Positions 38,501 through 50,679 of a stretch of DNA of 64,000 nucleotides are shown piece by piece. The stretch comes from Hyperoplus lanceolatus (lineage: Eukaryota > Chordata > Actinopteri > Uranoscopiformes > Ammodytidae): assembly GCA_026929865.2 (NCBI GenBank), contig CM049400.1, positions 27,452,501 through 27,516,500 on the forward strand. The letters are read 5' to 3'. The position numbers were made by a program, and so were the translations under genes. Below the pieces are notes generated by a model, which did no database searches, had not been told where the DNA came from, and was given only the letters and a program-made list of their open reading frames with translations. Numbering within the stretch: the stretch's first letter is position 1; every line of letters begins with the position of its first letter.

Positions 38501-38940
38501 GAATCTGGCAGCTCAATAATGTACAGTATTTTTCCCTTTAGTGCTCCCTTAAGTATAAGAGCTCAATATTAATCGGATGGTTATAGATGCTGCTTTTCCA
38601 AGTATCATGTCAGTCAATACAAAAATTGCAATGCTTTATTTATTGTTGATAAGGGTTCTCTTTAAAAAACATTTTTCTTTATTTCTAGGTCTATTTGAGG
38701 TGCGAGCACAAGAGTATTTGGACTCGCTGCCCGGGAGCGAACAACGAGGAGTCAACAAGTTCCTCAAGGGTCTAGGTGAGATATTAATTACTGGATTTCC
38801 TACCTATACAGCTGCAATGAGACAGTCAATATAGAGCATATTACTAACTGCAACATTTTGTATGTTTGCTATTTCGTATTGTTACTCAAACCCTGTTGTT
38901 TTTTCCAGGAAACAAGATGAAATTCCTTTCGAAGAAATGA
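21290..38940 (+). CDS. dennd2a: dennd2a, whole coding span (19 coding exons)
   Basis: DENND2A is a DENN-domain guanine nucleotide exchange factor; the DENND2 family acts on Rab9 and affects endosome-to-Golgi traffic and actin. The nineteen exons listed separately join with matching phases, apart from one exon a base short, to about 1,055 residues (human is about 1,009). The first 590 or so residues are low-complexity and basic, with the family motifs ISQWEGKKE, SYEFEDLLQSS, RTLSEENVYEDI and NPYEDIEL. The uDENN starts near residue 598 (FEYFIVVALHK). The cDENN core follows (VYCIVSRLGCF, FLPGSGTEVIELCRP, HTYIPVLPPSML). The dDENN leads to the family C-terminus GNKMKFLSKK. DENND2A, rather than 2B, 2C or 2D, is indicated by close match along the length and by head-to-head adck2. 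The chosen start is the first ATG of the 21,289 exon; an in-frame ATG six codons later is an alternative. Confidence 0.93.
21376..23560 (+). other. dennd2a intron, no gene seen
   Basis: Ordinary intronic sequence. I find no repeat family or conserved protein match. Confidence 0.45.
23561..24580 (+). CDS. dennd2a: dennd2a coding exon 2 (large N-terminal exon)
   Basis: This 1,020-base exon starts after TTGTTCTAG and ends before GTAAGA. It carries the DENND2 signature DKISQWEGKKE near its first third. The acidic and polar middle contains the conserved ENVYNEPG, NPLPKPQRTF and RNLPPLPS segments. Proline-rich runs near the end could bind SH3 or profilin-type partners, which is inference. It enters and leaves in phase 2. 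Confidence 0.92.
24581..28285 (+). other. dennd2a introns around exon 3, no other gene seen
   Basis: Outside the exon at 26,493-26,620 I find nothing coding. The sequence is mostly AT-rich, with a T-rich block at about 27,520-27,600. Confidence 0.45.
26493..26620 (+). CDS. dennd2a: dennd2a coding exon 3
   Basis: The exon lies between TGTCCACCAG and GTAAAT. It encodes KSYEFEDLLQSS, VDWYAQSRLGL and RTLSEENVYEDI, nearly identical to the same stretch of human DENND2A. It ends in phase 1. Confidence 0.95.
28286..28398 (+). CDS. dennd2a: dennd2a coding exon 4
   Basis: The exon lies between TTCTGAAG and GTACTC. It encodes DPPSKENPYEDIELE and a Ser/Pro-rich end (SPVPDTPTK), and ends in phase 0. Confidence 0.93.
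28462..28936. mobile_element. MITE-like repeat with AAAG...CTTT ends
   Basis: The left end AAAGTCACATATTATGC and the complement of the right end (AAAGCGCAACTATAATGC) form an imperfect inverted repeat around about 475 bp. Internal segments (TGTCTCTTTAAGCCCC, CTGCTCTGATTGGCT) are typical of an abundant fish intron repeat. There is no coding capacity. It lies between exons 4 and 5 of dennd2a. Confidence 0.6.
28981..29177 (+). CDS. dennd2a: dennd2a coding exon 5 (one base short, frame broken)
   Basis: The exon lies between GCCCCCTAG and GTATGG. Both neighbours require phase 0 at each end, but its length of 197 is not a multiple of three. The first half reads RRSFKLLELRKTGRD and SPSRTSPP in one frame. 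The second half reads STPSSPDDTPCLSG and NRRRRKIPK in another. Human has the same two halves joined directly (SPP then STPSSPDD). The break falls at a six-C run at 29,094-29,099, where a seventh C would restore the frame. Sequencing or assembly error is the simplest explanation, with a true allele as the alternative. Confidence 0.9.
29450..29543 (+). CDS. dennd2a: dennd2a coding exon 6
   Basis: The exon lies between TTACCTCCAG and GTGAGG. It encodes MVLKINGIFEARRGKKRMKR and SQSTESSSGR, a basic segment before the DENN module. It ends in phase 1. Confidence 0.94.
29660..29953 (-). pseudogene. possible L1/Tx1-type LINE ORF2 fragment
   Basis: A 97-codon minus-strand open frame with a Lys/Glu-rich amphipathic stretch (NKTKEKQNLLEGDIEEVELR). 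It resembles the linker between endonuclease and reverse transcriptase in L1-like ORF2 proteins. No catalytic motif is present and the match is by eye only. It lies in a dennd2a intron. Confidence 0.35.
30365..30415 (+). CDS. dennd2a: dennd2a coding exon 7
   Basis: This 51-base exon lies between TTCAATTCAG and GTAAGA. It encodes the acidic linker VTDENSESESDTEEKLK, which matches the human protein almost exactly. Confidence 0.94.
30674..30861 (+). CDS. dennd2a: dennd2a coding exon 8 (uDENN start)
   Basis: The exon follows CCCCACAG. It encodes AHSQRLVSVQSMLRQ, then the start of the uDENN module (LFEYFIVVALHKTKAG, PEVTQQFPLK). The donor is AAG, then GTGGAA. An in-frame read-through reaches a stop within six codons, so splicing here is needed. 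Confidence 0.94.
31395..31504 (+). CDS. dennd2a: dennd2a coding exon 9
   Basis: The exon lies between CTTCCTCCCAG and GTCAGT. It encodes LERSFKFMRETEDQLK and IPQFCFPDAKDWAP of the uDENN module. It ends in phase 2. Confidence 0.94.
32185..32254 (+). CDS. dennd2a: dennd2a coding exon 10
   Basis: The exon lies between TTACTCTTAG and GTATGT. It encodes SETFSFVLTGEDGSRRFGYC, the most conserved uDENN strand pair, and then RRLL. Confidence 0.95.
32498..32575 (+). CDS. dennd2a: dennd2a coding exon 11
   Basis: The exon lies between CTGTTCACAG and GTATAG. It encodes PSGKGRRLPEVYCIVSRLGC then FDLFSK, entering the cDENN module. It ends in phase 0. Confidence 0.95.
32576..33870 (+). other. dennd2a intron, no gene seen
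   Basis: AT-rich intronic sequence with no recognised repeat or gene. Confidence 0.45.
33871..34011 (+). CDS. dennd2a: dennd2a coding exon 12
   Basis: The exon lies between GTGTTTTCCAG and GTGAGA. It encodes ILDEVEKRRAISPALVQPFM, APFPAPGRTITVKNF and LPGSGTE. The start of the second palindromic element copy lies only about 90 bases downstream of its donor. Confidence 0.95.
34397..35364. mobile_element. 968-bp foldback element
   Basis: The two arms, about 34,397-34,895 and 34,925-35,364, are near-identical inverted copies starting TATGGAAGTAAATGAG and ending CTCATTTACTTCCATA. They are separated by a spacer of about 30 bp. GATATT at 34,391-34,396 and 35,365-35,370 flanks it as a target duplication. 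Paired short open frames on opposite strands are mirror images produced by the arms and are not genes. I do not recognise the family. The high arm identity suggests recent insertion or ongoing arm conversion. Confidence 0.8.
34451..34560 (+). repeat. tandem triplication in left foldback arm
   Basis: A unit of about 32 bp (GCATTGAAATAATGTATCTG and then AAT, T-rich, GC) occurs three times here but only once in the mirror arm near 35,265-35,295. Confidence 0.8.
35470..35507. repeat. CT microsatellite abutting an exon
   Basis: A (CT)n tract directly upstream of the acceptor of dennd2a exon 13, forming its pyrimidine tract. Confidence 0.9.
35518..35666 (+). CDS. dennd2a: dennd2a coding exon 13 (cDENN)
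   Basis: The exon follows a CT microsatellite and the acceptor TTCCCTACAG. It encodes VIELCRPSDSRLEHVDFE, the Leu-rich helix LRLLLRVFASLLLERRVIF and TADKLR, the typical cDENN core. It ends in phase 2. Confidence 0.95.
35667..36826 (+). other. dennd2a intron, no gene seen
   Basis: Nothing coding. A compact site cluster at about 35,956-35,980 holds an E-box CACGTG and a full CRE palindrome TGACGTCA. Whether it acts as an enhancer cannot be judged from sequence alone. Confidence 0.4.
36827..37004 (+). CDS. dennd2a: dennd2a coding exon 14 (cDENN/dDENN junction)
   Basis: The exon lies between CTTTCCGCAG and GTAAGA. It encodes QCCHAVVALLYPFTWQHTYI, PVLPPSMLDIVCTPTPFIVG and LKELPIEE, the conserved DENN core facing the Rab. 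Confidence 0.95.
37085..37126 (+). CDS. dennd2a: dennd2a coding exon 15
   Basis: This 42-base exon lies between TTCCCTCAG and GTATAC. It encodes VLVVDLCNSRFLRQ, matching human VLVVDLVNSRFLRQ. The intron before it is only 80 bases. Confidence 0.94.
37283..37388 (+). CDS. dennd2a: dennd2a coding exon 16
   Basis: The exon lies between CCCTCCACAG and GTGACT. It encodes LDDEDSILPHKLQAALEHVL and DKRKELASDKGDLPN, the start of dDENN. Confidence 0.94.
37584..37700. mobile_element. fragment of a dispersed fish repeat
   Basis: AAAGCTGTAGTGCGTAAGTT followed by CTGTCGCCCCCAT is the recognisable edge of a repeat common in fish introns. No matching right end is evident, so only a fragment is called. Confidence 0.4.
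38037..38333 (+). CDS. dennd2a: dennd2a coding exon 17 (dDENN, with Ser-rich insert)
   Basis: The exon lies between TCCACCCAG and GTACTG. It encodes VVSEAFVRFFVEMVGHYSLF, then an extra Ser/Pro/Thr-rich stretch of about 20 residues, then FQREAFRKAV and RFLEVFMETQTFTGFIQERD. Human DENND2A has only a few residues where the insert sits, so this is a surface-loop expansion within dDENN. Confidence 0.94.
38689..38775 (+). CDS. dennd2a: dennd2a coding exon 18
   Basis: The exon lies between TTATTTCTAG and GTGAGA. It encodes LFEVRAQEYLDSLPGSEQRG and VNKFLKGLG, closing the dDENN module. Confidence 0.95.
   Translation, partial: VYLRCEHKSIWTRCPGANNEESTSSSRV
38909..38940 (+). CDS. dennd2a: dennd2a last coding exon
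   Basis: The exon follows TTTTTTCCAG. It encodes NKMKFLSKK and the stop TGA at 38,938-38,940. The same C-terminal tail (GNKMKFL, K, K) ends human DENND2A. Confidence 0.94.
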
Positions 38941-39830
38941 TGTTTTGAGTCGTAATTTGTGAAAGTAGAAACATGGCATGAAGAGGTGTGCATTGGAAAA
39001 AAGAGAAGGACACGTTCCCTGGACCTGGAGAACGTGGAGATGGAATATTTAGGTCAGAAGGAAAAGGAGGACCCTGCGAACTGGACTCATTCCATTATGT
39101 GTTGTGAAGGGTTTACTCAGCTTGGACCAAAACTCCCCTCCAACACTATTAAGCAAAGTCTCATATGTCTCATTGGACTTTTCACCAGGTTTTGATGTTT
39201 GACAGATTACAGTCAATCCCTCCAGTGTATTACTGTATAGTACAGCACAGTGTAAATGTTTTAAGGAACAATGTTTTGCCTTTCTCAGTCACTGACTTCA
39301 CCTGTTAACCTCCAAGAAGGGGCGTTGCAGAAGACTCCATTTTGTACAATACTTTCCTATACATTCCAATTATTTTCTTTAGAAGCTTTTATAAATACAG
39401 TAGTACAACTTCTTCATCGACAGGAGGCTTTTAAGTTAATTTATATTCTTTTTAGAAAAGCTTAATCTCATTTTTTCCACTTCAAAACAAGTGTAAAGAA
39501 ATCTCTTGTAGGTTGTAATAGGCTTTATTTAACAGAGTCTACTCAAGACTGTTTGTAGACCACTTTGGGTTATTGGGTAAATGTACCACTGTTTTAAGAA
39601 GATTCGCCTTTTCTTTGGAAAAGGAATGAGCACCAAAACGGAGGACTAAAGAAAATGTAAAGAGGAGAAAGAAATCAATGTGAATACATCTCTCACTTGG
39701 TTGTTGGGTTTGGATGGTTACTCGAAGTAAAAGGCGGATGTGTATATTAGGCCTATCAGTATCAGTGAGTTTCAGAACAGCAACTAGGTTTGCCTTAAAT
39801 TTGATTAAAGTGATTTGAATTTTTGAACAA
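38941..39830 (+). other. dennd2a: probable dennd2a 3' UTR
   Basis: AT-rich sequence without a supported gene follows the stop. An ATTAAA hexamer at 39,804-39,809 is a plausible polyadenylation signal. AATAAA hexamers also occur at 40,507 and 41,053, so longer transcripts are possible. Confidence 0.4.
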
Positions 39831-41390
39831 GACAACTGACTCATTATTTTTTCACACATTATTGTAAATTCCTGAATTTTGTCAAAAACGTATTCAATCC
39901 AGTATATTGTCTTTAAAATGTAAAATCAGTGGAGTGGCCCTTTATGTGTTCTTTAAACAAGACCACTGAGTCCATTCCAGCTCCAGGGGGCGCTGTCCCC
40001 ACATACAGTTCCCTCATCAAGTTCCCTTACAGAGGAAATAATAATGTGTTTGGTTCAGCAGTTTCATATAAATACAAAGAACATGTTTTCAAGTACTCCC
40101 CCCCCCCCCTTAATATGACGCAATTGTCCAAGTCACCAAACCTCCCCTGGAGTACAGCAGTACATCTGCATGCAGCAGGGGTTGTAGCCGATTCAGTGGT
40201 CTGTACACTAGTACCAGTACCTCCAGCACCCCCTGGTGGTGGCATACAGTGGTCTGTGGCAGAGACCATGGTCAGTGTACCATAGACATAATACATTATT
40301 AGGTCTATGGTACAGACCACTGAATCGGCTACAAGCTACAACCCCCTCTCTCTGCATGAGGCAGAGTGTCCCGTAGGCATACTGTACGTAGTATGCATGC
40401 AGCCCGGCTGTTAGGAACAGGATTCAGTTATTTCCGCGCAGTGGTTGTTCCTGAACAAAACTCTAGCTGACAACAACAGCTAATCTCAACAGCTGGCAAG
40501 TGTAAAAATAAACTTGCTGTGGGACAAATGCACTTTCAAAAGGAAATATGATTAAGTCAATTCATAGTAAAATTCTGACTTAAAAATGTGTCTTAAGTGT
40601 GTATTGCCAATGAACCAACACTATGCAATACCCAAGGTATCCACTGGAGGACTCTGTCGCACAGTTCATGTTGCCCTGCATGTGTTCTTTGCATTATCCA
40701 AAGACACATCTCAGACAATAAGACCTTTAGGCCTTTCATTACTTGTACAATGATATCATTGCTGCTGTCTGATTATGTTAAAATATAAGCAAAGGAAAGG
40801 TGAAATCTGGGTCTGGAAAAAGGAATTTTAAGGAACACGTGGAATTCCCACCAAAAATGTTTAAAAAATCTTTACTCATGCACTTATCCACTTTTTAAAA
40901 TTACATCGTCTTGATCTTCTTCATATTTTTATATTATTTGTTGAGCCTGAAAAAGACCAACTGAGAAACTAACACAAATTCTCAGCTGTAACAGACTTAT
41001 TACCAATTAGAAGGCAATTTTATTAGCTGATGGTAAAGTGTTTTTCATTGTTAATAAAGTAAAGCCTTGAGTCCAACACGTTCTTATCTGGGCCAAAAGT
41101 TGAGTTGTTGTAGCCTACATTTCAGACCAAGATTTACAGTTAAAAAAAAAAGTTCCCACCAGAAATAAAAAAGTTAAACTAACTCTGAATTTCACATAGC
41201 CTATATGCACATGATGTGTAGCCTACCATACCATTATAGGTCGCTATAAACAAATGTGTGTTCGTTTGTCTCTTCTATTGCAGGCTTTGACTGTTACTAT
41301 TAGCCTACGATATATTTTTTATTCTTGATAATAACCCCCCCCCCCCACCCCCCCACCTTCCTTTCTTTTTCGGAGCCCTCCTCCAAGCCC
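39831..41390. other. dennd2a-TEAD intergenic region
   Basis: Apart from the hairpin at 40,178 I see no gene or recognised element. C-runs occur at about 40,100 and 41,335-41,355. Confidence 0.4.
40178..40350. repeat. long hairpin (inverted repeat)
   Basis: GGGGTTGTAGCCGATTCAGT at the left faces the complement near 40,318-40,348, where a 9-base step lengthens the right arm. Inside is a near-perfect palindrome (ACCATAGAC, AT-rich loop, GTCTATGGT) at about 40,279-40,313. TGCATG lies near both ends. It could be a small transposon or a simple foldback; no coding capacity. Confidence 0.65.
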
Positions 41391-41399
41391 TCCGTCATT

Positions 41400-41664
41400 G
41401 TGCGCTGATCGGTGGGACCTGCCTCCACTCTCCACCCCTCCTCTCCCTTGGTCTTTTTCTCTGGCTTTTTCCGAGCTTCATGTCATACCACGGCTAATTC
41501 CTGAAATTCCTGCCCTCCTCTCGCTTCAAACAAACGGCTGCAGGAAGGAGACGAGGCAGCAGAAAAGAAAGGGAAAAAAGAAAGAAACCTCACTGAGTCA
41601 CTCTTGATTTAAAAAAATATATAATATTGTTCCACCCGCCTACCTGCCACAAGAGTCTCCCCAG
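41400..41664 (+). promoter_or_regulatory. probable TEAD promoter-proximal region and non-coding first exon
   Basis: GC-richer, CpG-containing sequence ends in a strong donor, CCCCAG then GTAAGC, at 41,664/41,665. It lies upstream of and on the same strand as the TEAD coding exon. TEAD genes characteristically have a non-coding first exon and a very long first intron. A short upstream frame (ATG near 41,481, stop after four codons) is present. The transcription start is not visible, and the link to TEAD is by position. Confidence 0.4.
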
Positions 41665-41689
41665 GTAAGCTCCTACAAGTTTGTTTTAA

Positions 41690-46020
<4,331 letters not shown>

Positions 46021-46022
46021 CA

Positions 46023-46790
46023 CAGTGGCTTGCAAAAGTATTCATACCCCTTGAGATTTTCCACATTTTGTCACATTACAACCACACACATACATTTATT
46101 TTATTGGTATTTTATGTGATGTACCAACACACAGTGGTGCATAATTGTGAAGTGTGGAATGAAAATGAAACATGTTTCCAATTTTTTTCATGAATAAAAA
46201 TCTGAAAAATGTGACGTGCATAAGTATTCAGCCCCCCTGAGTCAATGCTTTGTAGAACCACCTATTGCTGCAATTACAGCTCCAAGTATATTGGGGTATG
46301 TCTCTACTAGCTACATTCTACATTCTTCTTTACAAAATAGTTTGAGCTTCAGATTCAGCATCGGATTGGATGGAAAGCGTCTATGAACAGCAATTTTCAA
46401 GTCTTTCCAGATATTCTCAATTGTATTTAGGTCAGACTTTGACTAGACTATTCTAACACATGCCTATGTTTTGATCTAAACCATTGCATTGTAGATCTGG
46501 CTGTATGTTTAGGGTCATTGTCCTGCTGGAAGGTGAACCTCCACCCCACTCTCAAGTATGTTGCAGACTCTAACAGGTTGTGTGCCCTGTTTTTGGCTTC
46601 ATCCATCTTCCCATCAACTCTTACCAGCTTCCCCGTCCCTGCTGAAGAACAGGACCCCCAAAGCATGATGCTGCCACCACCATGTTTCACAGTGGGGATG
46701 GTGTGTTCAGGGTGGTGTGCGATGTGAGTTTTCCACCTGGTGGAGTAGGCCAAATTATCAGAGCAATTTCCTCCAACCCTTTCCACAAAC
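46023..46790 (-). mobile_element. Tc1-like transposon, truncated
   Basis: The left end CAGTGGCTTGCAAAAGTATT is a typical fish Tc1 terminal repeat, followed by the family's AT-rich leader. On the minus strand, 46,786-46,448 encodes part of the DD34E transposase: KHGGGSIMLWGSCSSAGTGK, then FQQDNDPKHTA, which carries the second catalytic Asp. Beyond that the frame breaks. The N-terminal half of the transposase and the other terminal repeat are missing, and no TA duplication is left at the visible end. It is an inactive fossil. Confidence 0.85.
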
Positions 46791-47222
46791 CATTAGGGGT
46801 ACACCGCATATTCAGATGAGAATCTTTATCGCTTTAAGCTTGATGATAACTTTGCGCTGTGTAGGTAGTGTACAGAGGGCTGAAAACAAGGAGATAAGTA
46901 AGACTTACCAAAACAGTAATGTTGTGTCCCACAAAAACCAAAACAATGATCAATGACCAAATATCTATTGGCCTCTCTATCACGTTAGTCAAATGCTGCT
47001 TTTCTTTGTTATGTTAGATTATAATTTGAATGTAGGCCTATCTGTTTTGGGCTGTTGGTCCTCTTAGCCATAGGAATGTGTGATGGGCAATTGTATAGAC
47101 CAATTGATTGATGGATAAAATAATTGGCAGATCAATCGCTAATGAAAATAATTGCTGGATAACATCCCTATTGGGCAGGCGTGTTGGGCTGTGTTTGGAA
47201 ACGCACTATATAATTTTTACAC

Positions 47223-47224
<2 letters not shown>

Positions 47225-47278
<54 letters not shown>

Positions 47279-47280
47279 GG
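47225..47280. repeat. GT array followed by G-run
   Basis: (GT)n for about 38 bases, then 18 or so G. The G-run length is unlikely to be exact in an assembly. Confidence 0.93.
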
Positions 47281-47519
47281 TGTTGAGAGCTTGGAGACTC
47301 CCACTGGTGCAACCTACTGTCTGTGCCAGAGAACATGTGCTCTCAACAAAATAACCCAACAAAACAAACCTGTGCGTCTCCACCAGCTCTCACTGCGACT
47401 TTCCATTGCATTGCCTGATCCCATACTGCTGCCTTATTTTTACACTGTGCTTCCTGCCTTTACATTCCTGGCCTGATTAGTGGAGATTTAGACCATTTGA
47501 GTAGGCACACTCACTCACA

Positions 47520-47652
<133 letters not shown>

Positions 47653-47719
47653 CACCAAATGCACACATAAAATGAATTGCACGCGCAAGGCCTACATACA
47701 TACATACATGCATACATTG

Positions 47720-49370
47720 TACAGTGCAGGATTTTTAACAAAAACACTAATCTATACAAGACAACATTTCCATAGAGCCATGCCACTAGCCTGGCTAAAT
47801 AAAGTATCCACAAAAAAATATAGTGGCTTCCCGTGGTGATGACCTCTACCTTTTTTTGGCGTGTATGTGCGGGAAAGGCCTTTATTGTTTGCTAGCTAAA
47901 GTGTGTTTGGTTTGTGCTTGCATTCTTGCATATGAACCTGCTTGAACGGTTGCTGTGTATGTTTAAGCATATTTAGCTCCTGTGTGATGAATATGTGTGG
48001 GCCACATCTTTGTTCAAGTATTTTTTTCTTAATAATTTCATGCAATGTATTTTGTGTGTATTTATCTCAGTTGGCCAGTGTGTGTGTCTATGTGAAGGCA
48101 GTTGTGTTAAGGGGCAGGGGCCAGTTGGGTTACGTGGCCCCCTGACCGCAGCACCAGCTGGGGGATTATCCCGTTGAGCGGATCCAGTGAAGAGGGGCCT
48201 CACTGTGGAAGAGGGACTGGGCACGGTAAAGGGAGAGAGAGGGGAAGTATGGGGAGTAGTTGGGAGGGCTGTTTTTAAGACATGGCTTAGGTTAATTAAC
48301 CTCCTGGACACTCCTGGCCCCGAGCAGCACACTAATGGTTTACAGCCTTCAAGAACCACGCAGTGACCTACAGTGGCCCTGAGATCGAGCTGCAGCTAGT
48401 CTAAAATGACTTACAAAAACAATGAATATGTCAAATGTGAATTATTTTCTCTTATTTTGTTCAGAAACAAACCTTTGTTTTGTTGTTATTCAAACGAAGC
48501 CCTTGGCTCACTGTTGCGTCTCTCTCGGCTCGTTATCAAGAAAGATTAGGGTTTATTTGATTGTGAACCGGAAAGATTTTATTATTATTTTAATTTAATT
48601 TTTAACGTCATTTAAGTTATTATTTATGAGCTTGAATTAATTAAGAAAGTTGTATTTAAATTAGTTGAGCTCCACTTTCATCAAAGTTAAGAATGTCGGC
48701 GTTGCTGTGTTTTCAGTTGCATGTCTTTTTTGGGATAATGATCGTTCATTACGGCAGATATCTGAGTTTTGCAACTTAACTATCAAATAAATATAGTCAC
48801 AGTTTAATATCCTACTCTTGATTTCCCAAAAAGTTTTCTTGCTTGCTAAATGATTTATAATTTATATTTAAGATGAGCTTTAAAAGTAATCAGCTACTTA
48901 AAGCTTCACAGCCTCACAAGAGACAACCTGTTAACTAGTTGATTATGAACAATGTCACACTCACTTTGGTGTGGTGTCTGACTGTTTCGCTGAAGGCCAC
49001 ACATAAAGTTCAAAGGTTACACTGTTATTTCATTATTGTGGAACAGTTAATGCAGAACATATGACATGCAGCAACTAATGTTTTTGATTTAATCTCTTGA
49101 CTATGTCCATATCAATAATTTATGATTTTTTTATTGGAATTGTTTTCTTCCAACCAATGGTCTTTGGTATCATAAGACCAGGAAAACGAATGGATATTCA
49201 ACATTTTGAAACACTAACCAGCCAATTTTGGGCATTTTTCAAACTTAATATACTATAAAAATGGTGATTGATTCATTTCATACATTTTTTTCAGCCATAA
49301 ATATTTCCATTTTATAGAAGAGTGAGACCAATAATCAGCCTCTTTAGTTCAGGACCACAACATACACTCA
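47720..49370 (+). other. intronic stretch with a GC-rich block
   Basis: No supported gene. The block at about 48,090-48,380 is GC-rich and open on both strands in an otherwise AT-rich region. This would fit a conserved regulatory element, but conservation cannot be judged from one sequence. Confidence 0.3.
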
Positions 49371-49374
49371 ACAA

Positions 49375-50229
49375 AAATATAAACGCAACACTTTTGTTTT
49401 TGCTCCCATTTTTCATGAGATGGACTTAAAGATCTAAAATTCATTCCAGATACACAATTGTACCATTTCTCTCAAACATTGTTCACAAATCTGTCTAAAT
49501 GTGTGAAAGTGAGCACTTCTGCTTTGCTGAGATAATCCATCCCACCTCACAGGTGTGCCACATCAAGATGCTGATCTGACATCATGATTAGTGCACAGGT
49601 GTGCCTTAGACTGTCCACAATAAAAGGCCACTCTGAAATGTGCATTTTTTGCTTTATTGGGGGTCTGGGGACTCAGAACCAGTCAGTATCTGGTGTGACC
49701 ACCATTTGCCTCATGCAGTGCAACACATCTTCTTCGCATAGAGTTTATCAGATTGTCAATTGTTGCCTGTGGAATGTTGGTCCACTCCTCTTCAATGGCT
49801 GTGCGAAGTTGCTGGAGACGGCTTATGGTGGAGAAATGAACATTCAATGCACGAGCAACAGATCTGGTTGACATTCCTGCTGTCAGCATGCCAATTGCAC
49901 GCTCCCTCAATGTTTGTGGCATCTGTGGCATTTTGCTGTGAGACAAAACTGCACATTTCAGGGTGGCCTTTTATTGTGGACAGTCTAAGACACACCTGTG
50001 CACTAATCATGATGTCAGAGCAGCATCTTGATGTGGCACACCTGTGAGGTGGGATGGATTATCTCAGCAAAGCAGAAGTGCTCACTATCACACATTTAGA
50101 CAGATTTGTGAACAATGTTTGAGAGAAATGGTACAATTGTGTATCTGGAATGAATTTTAGATCTTTAAGTCCATCTCATGAAAAATGGGAGCAAAAACAA
50201 AAGTGTTGCGTTTATATTTTTGTTGAGTG
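49375..50229 (-). mobile_element. internally deleted Tc1/mariner element with long terminal repeats
   Basis: Terminal inverted repeats of about 270-280 bp (left 49,375-49,644, right 49,950-50,229) start CACTCAACAAAAATATAAAC and are nearly identical. A TA lies on each side (49,373-49,374 and 50,230-50,231), as Tc1/mariner insertion makes. The centre holds a minus-strand open frame of 87 codons (49,946-49,683). It reads from the N-terminal helix-turn-helix (GMSTRSVARALNVHFSTISR) straight into the C-terminal tail (LRTAIEEEWTNIPQ, CVALHEANGGHTRY). The whole DDE catalytic core is absent. The element could only move with a transposase supplied elsewhere. Confidence 0.88.
49683..49946 (-). pseudogene. 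core-deleted Tc1-type transposase remnant
   Basis: An 87-residue open frame inside the element above. Residues about 12-45 form the paired-type helix-turn-helix DNA-binding segment and residues about 46-87 are the family C-terminus; the join is in frame. Full-length relatives are about 340-400 residues, so about 250 are missing, including all three acidic catalytic residues. If expressed it might bind terminal repeats without cutting, which is inference. Confidence 0.75.
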
Positions 50230-50590
50230 TATAACTATTTTCATTATGTTTTTGTTTTTTTCATTATTTATCATTCAACGTTCCCCGAGTCCAAGATGGC
50301 ATCTTCATATTAGCTTGTTGCCTTCTACCAACAGTGTGAGAGCCAAGGGTATTCTATTTACAGTTCTGTAAACCGATAAGCAGCTCACATTTTAGAGAGG
50401 TGAAAATCAAATATCTGGCATTTTTTCTTGATAAAGGAGTGAAATGATCTTGTGTGTCTGTGGAGACTGCGGTGAATGGAGTTTTGACGTTGTCAAGTCT
50501 GCACTCTAAGTGTTTCTGACCGCCTGTTAGTGTGTTGGTGTTTTGTTTGCGTGGGCACTGGTTTATTTATCACTGTGTGCTGCTACGTCT

Positions 50591-50591
<1 letters not shown>

Positions 50592-50678
<87 letters not shown>
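50592..50678. repeat. GT microsatellite with GA tail
   Basis: (GT)n to about 50,667, then (GA)n for 11 bases. Confidence 0.96.
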
Positions 50679-50679
50679 A

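Noticed and set aside
47973-48359. A 128-codon minus-strand open frame in the TEAD intron
   Set aside because: A GC-rich block gives long frames on both strands; the residues are Pro/Ser/Thr-rich without a family match.
49584-50047. Plus-strand frames across the Tc1-type element
   Set aside because: They are antisense to the transposase remnant or lie in the terminal repeats.
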